Assembly (NCBI GenBank): GCA_032164245.1
Contig: JAVMKO010000006.1
Location: 22,578,319 to 22,642,318, forward strand
Direction: 5' to 3'
From: Sternotherus odoratus
Taxonomy: Eukaryota > Chordata > Testudines > Kinosternidae
DNA: 64,000 bases
The position numbers and the translations under genes were made by a program. The notes below the pieces were generated by a model, which saw only the letters and a list, made by a program, of their open reading frames with translations, was not told the origin of the DNA and searched no databases. This document shows, in pieces, positions 59,850 to 64,000 of the stretch. The stretch's first letter is position 1. Every line of letters starts with the position of its first letter.

Positions 59850-60420
59850 GCTCTTCTGTGCGTCCCGCCAAGCTGCGCGGGCAAACTCCGGGCTCCGGGG
59901 CTGCGTGCTGCCTCCTCCTCCAGAGTCGCGCCGTGTCGGCAACGCTCCGGGGGCCGGGGCTGCGTGCTGCTCCCCTCCCCCAGAGCCATGCCGTGCCAGG
60001 AGACGCCGGGGCTGCCTGCTGCCCCAGTCCCCCAGTGCTACACCGTGCCGGAAGCACGCCGGGGGCCAGGGATGCGTGCTGCCCCCCCCCCCCCAGGAGC
60101 TGTGCCGCGTCGGCAATGCTTTTGGGGGGCCAGGGCTGCGCGCTGCCCTCCTCCCCCAGAGCCACACTGCACAGGCAGCAGCTCCAGGGTCTGGGGCTGC
60201 ATGCTGCCCCCCACTCTCCTGAAGCCACACCGTGCCAGCAGCACTCCGGGGGCCAGGGCTGCGTACTGCCTCCCTCCCCTGGAGCTGCGCCACATCGACA
60301 ATGCTCCGGGGGGCCGGGGCTGCGCGCTGCCTTCCTCCCCCGGAGCCACACTGCGCGGGCAGCAGCTCCAGGGGCGGGGCTGCATGCTGCCCCCCTCCCC
60401 TGGAGCCACACGGAGCAGCT
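59850..60420. repeat. ~60-bp GC-rich minisatellite, about nine to ten units
   Basis: Each unit reads roughly CTCCGGGGGCCGGGGCTGCG, then TGCTGCC, a C-rich tract and GAGCCACACCGTGCCGGCAGC. The units are diverged by scattered changes and length variation. CpG density is high. Confidence 0.9.
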
Positions 60421-61132
60421 AGGAGCCTCAAGGTAAGTGGGCCCAGGTGGGGGAGAGGGTTAGATAGGGGGTGGGTGTAGTCAGGGGACAGGGAGCAGGG
60501 TGGGTTGGATGGGGGGGTTTCAACGGTGGTGGTTGGGGGGGTCTGGGACAGAGGTAGTCAGGGAGCAGGGTGGGCTGGATATGGGGTGCGGTTCCAGGGT
60601 GATGGTTAGGGGGCGGGAGGGTGGATAGGGGTCAGGGCAGTCAGGGAACAGGAGATTGGGTAGGTGGTGAGGTCCTCGGGGTGAAGGGTCTCTGGAAGGG
60701 TCAGTCAGGGGACAAGGTCAGGGGGGTTGGATGGGTCGGGAATTTTAAGGGGGCAGTCAGGGGCAGGAAGTGGGAGGGGGCCAGATAGGGGGCAGGGTCT
60801 TCTCTACCCCACCCGCCATATAATTTTCCAAACCCAATGTGGACCTCGGCCCCAAACGTTTGCCCACCCCTGCACTAGAAAACATAAGGCAGCTTACCCC
60901 CCCCCCTTTCGGGTCCTTTTCATAGGTCCACTCCTATGTCCCTTTCTTCCCCTCTGAGAGCCTTTTTCAGCCCCACGCTTGATACTGGGTAGAAACCTGT
61001 TTGCATTCCCCCACCCTGGGTAGAAACCTGTTTGCATTTCCCCACACCCCACACTCCTCCTGCACTGAGCCACCTGCTGCACCCTGACCTGCTGCCGCAC
61101 TCCTTGCCCCTCACCCCACTCCCAGCCACCCT

Positions 61133-61292
61133 GACCATGAGGCCCCGCCCATCCCTGTCCCCACCTCTGCCCACCCCTTTCTAACTCCTTCCCCAATGCT
61201 GTCCCCTCCCTGGGTGGCAGGGAGGGGACAGCATTGGGGAAGGAGTTAGAAAGGGGTGGGAAGAGGTGGGACAGGGGCGGGGCCTCATGGTA
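61133..61292. repeat. Near-perfect palindrome inside the hAT element
   Basis: Arms of about 75 bp, from CATGAGGCCCCGCCC on the left to GGGCGGGGCCTCATGG on the right, meet around CCTGGGTGGCAGG. The inner block ACCCCTTTCTAACTCCTTCC pairs exactly with its partner. Confidence 0.9.
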
Positions 61293-61416
61293 GGGGTGGA
61301 GTGGGGGTGGGGCCAGGAACAGCGAGGGGGCGTATCAATGATGCGGCCCTCGGGCTAATGCACTAGTCCTCATGCGGCCCTCGTGGTCATTTGAGTTTGA
61401 GACCCCTGCCCTATAA

Positions 61417-64000
61417 CATACCACATCCTGAAAAATTCATGTTGACTTCAATGGGAGCAGCCAGAAGAACGGGTCTTAAACTGTCAGCTTTCCCTAAATA
61501 CAACTGCCTGCTTTCCCTAAATACCAGCATATTAAGATTAAATGATAAGTGTATAATTTAATATATACCTCCTCAAACTTTATGACCGCCCTGGTTCTAA
61601 GAGTGTCAGTGCCTGCATCCTCCCGCTTTTAAAATCCTTACAGGCTTGTTTTTCCAAGTAAACAGCATTACCTGGGCTTTTTTCTATTAGTATAAAGAAT
61701 ACCTCTGAATCATGAAGATAATGTTACTTATTTGTACAGTGATCATTATTAAAATCTTCAGAAATAACTTTGCTCTATTATGTAAACTATAAACTCTGCA
61801 GTAACAATTAAAAAACTGTTTTTCTCCTTTTTTAGCACAAAATGCCACTACAGCATCTTTCTCTCAAGTACTTCTAGGGAGTCTATTACTGTGGGAACTG
61901 GATACCATCACAGTGATAAAACATATGTAATAACAACAATGTACAAGTTTCAAAAGAGAAAAGTATCTGTCTGTGGCCAGCACTTTTTCCTTATATACAT
62001 TATACTGATATATGGCAATCCTGATAAGAAATAGAGATAGACCTGCCATATTTATAATGAATCATTTTATAATCAAATCGTATATATTAACCTGGTCTCT
62101 GGCCAATCCAAGAGCTGGCTGCCAAGTTCATAATTACACTGTTCTACAGTGAAGGGTATGAAAAATTAATTTCATGCCATTTTTGGTCTTGCTCTAAAGT
62201 GTATTCATTCGTTGGCTAGTGTCTGCAACAATTAAAGTTTGATAATTCAGGTCTTGATTTTTCCCATTTAAATGGTCTTTGGTAGTTCTTTGTTCCATAT
62301 TCTCATATCCAATCCATTTTATATACTTAATTTACATCTCCTTTCTTTGCTCAGTAATTCTGAACTTTTCCCTTGTATTTTCTAACTTGCTCCCAGTCAA
62401 AAGTTCAAAATTTCTATTTTCACCACAGCTCCAACAAATCTGATGCTAAAATCATCAGCAAGTTTAATATAAAATTAAATTTGGATCACTGACTTTTATG
62501 GCATTTACAGTTGTAATGATACATTACTTATCAATCCCTCATTTTTAATGTTCAGACATGTTATGTTAAGCTAGCTTGTTCAAGTAATGGATTTACTGAT
62601 TAGTTCCTGTTTTGGTCTATAATTGTTCAATGATTTCCTCAATATTAGCTTAACCAAAAAGCTTATATATAAATTCGTAGCAATAGCCTTGACAGAAATA
62701 CAGAAGCATTCACAAGAGAATCAGAGTTTAAGTTAATCAATAATGGCTTTATCAAGAGTTTTTATTTATAGCTAATGCAAACGTTAGAAAAAATGTTACA
62801 GCCATTAATTATTAGCAGTTTTTTTAAAGCACAAAGTAAGAGTTGAATAAATGTACTTTAAGACACTTAAAGCCCAGGCATTCTTTTTAAAATGACTAGC
62901 TAAAGAGCCCCTTGGGCTGTCTTTTTACTGCTTTTCAAAGCTCTAATAGCACTTTTTCACCAAAGACACACCCCTTGAATCCTCCGAGAGATACAATAGC
63001 ATAATTGTTCTTTTAGGTTTTAAGGCCTTGACATATCTGTCACTGAAAGAACAGTGAATAATAATACCAGAACTATTTTATGCAAATTCCACTTAGTGGT
63101 TTCAAGATTTTTGTGAGACTGATCTTGCCTCCTTGTTGACAGTTTTATTGTCACATTAGCTTTACATGAGAAAGTGGTAAAGTTTTGTTCTTTGTTAAAT
63201 AATACTCATTTTAAAATCTTTAAAGTTAAAAACAAATACAAAAACAATGAGATGGAAACATCAATTTGGAAATGTATCAAAGGGGAAAACAGTAGTCACT
63301 TGGAACAATTTCTTTTTCCACAGGTATTCATTTATAAAATTATAAGCCATTCTTGTTATAATGTGGAAGTGTAATATGTACAAAAGGAATATTTACTTGC
63401 ATATACAGTATATATTTACACACATAAAGATAAAACATACCAAGATGCATATTCTTAAGTTACTCAATATCTAAAGCCTGCAAACCCATTAAATTCTGTA
63501 TGTGTGTGTGTGTGTATATATATGTTCATAGAAAACTGATTTTGCTATGGATTGTATACAAATAGAACACATGCCAATAAGTTGGCAACATTAAGTTAAG
63601 TTGGCAGACAGAGAATGGAATGATATATCTGCTCATGGCAACCCTCTGAACACACTTATATTAACATCTCGTGAAGGATTTTTGTTAAATTAAGTTTGCA
63701 AATTCCCCAGATTCACAGGTTCAAAGAAATTGTCAAAGTGAACAGCGCCGGGGCAAGTAGCTCACTGGCAGTCTATCTACTTAACAGATCCAATGGCGAC
63801 TCCAAATTCAAATAGCACAGCTGCCTATAAAGCATACAAAAAAGCAAGGCTGGAAAAGTACAGGTTCTTTCTTATTACCACATGGAAAACTAGGGCAAAA
63901 TTAGTTAATGTAGTGTCAACTAGCAGGGGATGGGGAAAAAAGTATTACTCTGTAATAGCCCAGCCATTTAATGTATTTCACTTATATTTAGTAATAATGT
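61417..64000. other. AT-rich non-coding stretch
   Basis: No gene or interspersed repeat is recognised. A TG/TA microsatellite lies at about 63498-63522. The block 62830-63080 has mixed-composition, repeat-free texture that could be conserved regulatory DNA, on weak grounds. Confidence 0.45.

Larger units (their letters stand above)
59804..61408 (+). mobile_element. Expanded non-autonomous hAT element (1605 bp)
   Basis: A perfect 8-bp TSD, CCCTATAA, flanks it (59796-59803 and 61409-61416). The TIRs are CAGGAGTCTCAAAC and, inward from the right, CAGGGGTCTCAAAC. The element has four parts: a GC-rich minisatellite (59850-60420), a G-rich segment (60430-60790), a central AT-richer piece and a 160-bp palindrome (61133-61292). 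No transposase is encoded. Frames up to 219 codons on either strand are products of the minisatellite. Confidence 0.85.

Noticed and set aside
59772..60431. Overlapping open frames of up to 219 codons on both strands
   Set aside because: They lie in a GC-rich 60-bp minisatellite inside a hAT element. The frames are open because the repeat lacks stop codons, and the products are repetitive with no domain.
59820..60450. CpG island marking a gene promoter
   Set aside because: The CpG density is explained by the internal minisatellite of a hAT element with an exact TSD. No transcript features lie beside it.

Overview
The window looks like vertebrate, most likely turtle (Testudines), nuclear DNA that is intergenic or deep intronic. 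The case for a turtle is the mix of repeats, judged partly from memory: CR1 LINEs, Penelope-like (PLE) inverted-repeat elements, MIR-type SINEs, many small hAT, mariner and Harbinger-type elements, non-autonomous Helitrons, and long LTRs running from TGTGATGG to CATCACA. Most of the DNA is AT-rich. The GC-rich islands are almost all internal parts of transposons. I found no intact protein-coding gene, rRNA, functional tRNA or CRISPR. The longest open frames lie in GC-rich tandem repeats or transposons and are open because those repeats lack stop codons.

Layout. 1-648: a PLE endonuclease (GIY-YIG) fragment followed by a small Helitron. 765-930: SINE. 4768-5444: solo LTR. 5640-6300: possible decayed processed gene copy. 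9156-9292: mariner-type MITE. 12700-16307: Harbinger-type fragment, a hAT element and a 1.5-kb TA-flanked element. 16308-21349: mostly unannotated, with LTR-like remains near 17 kb. 21350-22310: CR1 3' end split by a perfectly palindromic PLE-type element. 22916-23965: two short hAT MITEs. 23966-30502: repeat-poor AT-rich DNA with an inverted duplication at 27.5-28.6 kb. 30503-31573: Harbinger-type element filled with palindromic higher-order repeats. 32.9-33.6 kb and 35.8-36.0 kb: candidate conserved non-coding (enhancer-like) sequence. 34.9-35.2 kb: long hairpin beside a GATA array. 40600-42005: CR1 with a reverse-transcriptase remnant. 46.6-47.1 kb: cluster of short foldback repeats. 48.6-49.3 kb: SINE and a second PLE-type element. 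50678-51599: Helitron with a G-rich minisatellite. 51891-52741: hAT/foldback pair. 53151-54376: solo LTR. 57.8-58.7 kb: old LINE remnant. 59448-61408: two abutting hAT elements, the second expanded by a minisatellite. 61409-64000: AT-rich, unannotated.

Nothing here forms a pathway. The content is a history of transposition, much of it datable by nesting and by exact target-site duplications (TSDs), plus one or two stretches that look functionally constrained. The strongest unusual signals are the two PLE-type palindromes with matching tails and a hammerhead-like core, the paired Helitrons, the palindromic satellite inside a MITE, and the inverted duplication near 28 kb.
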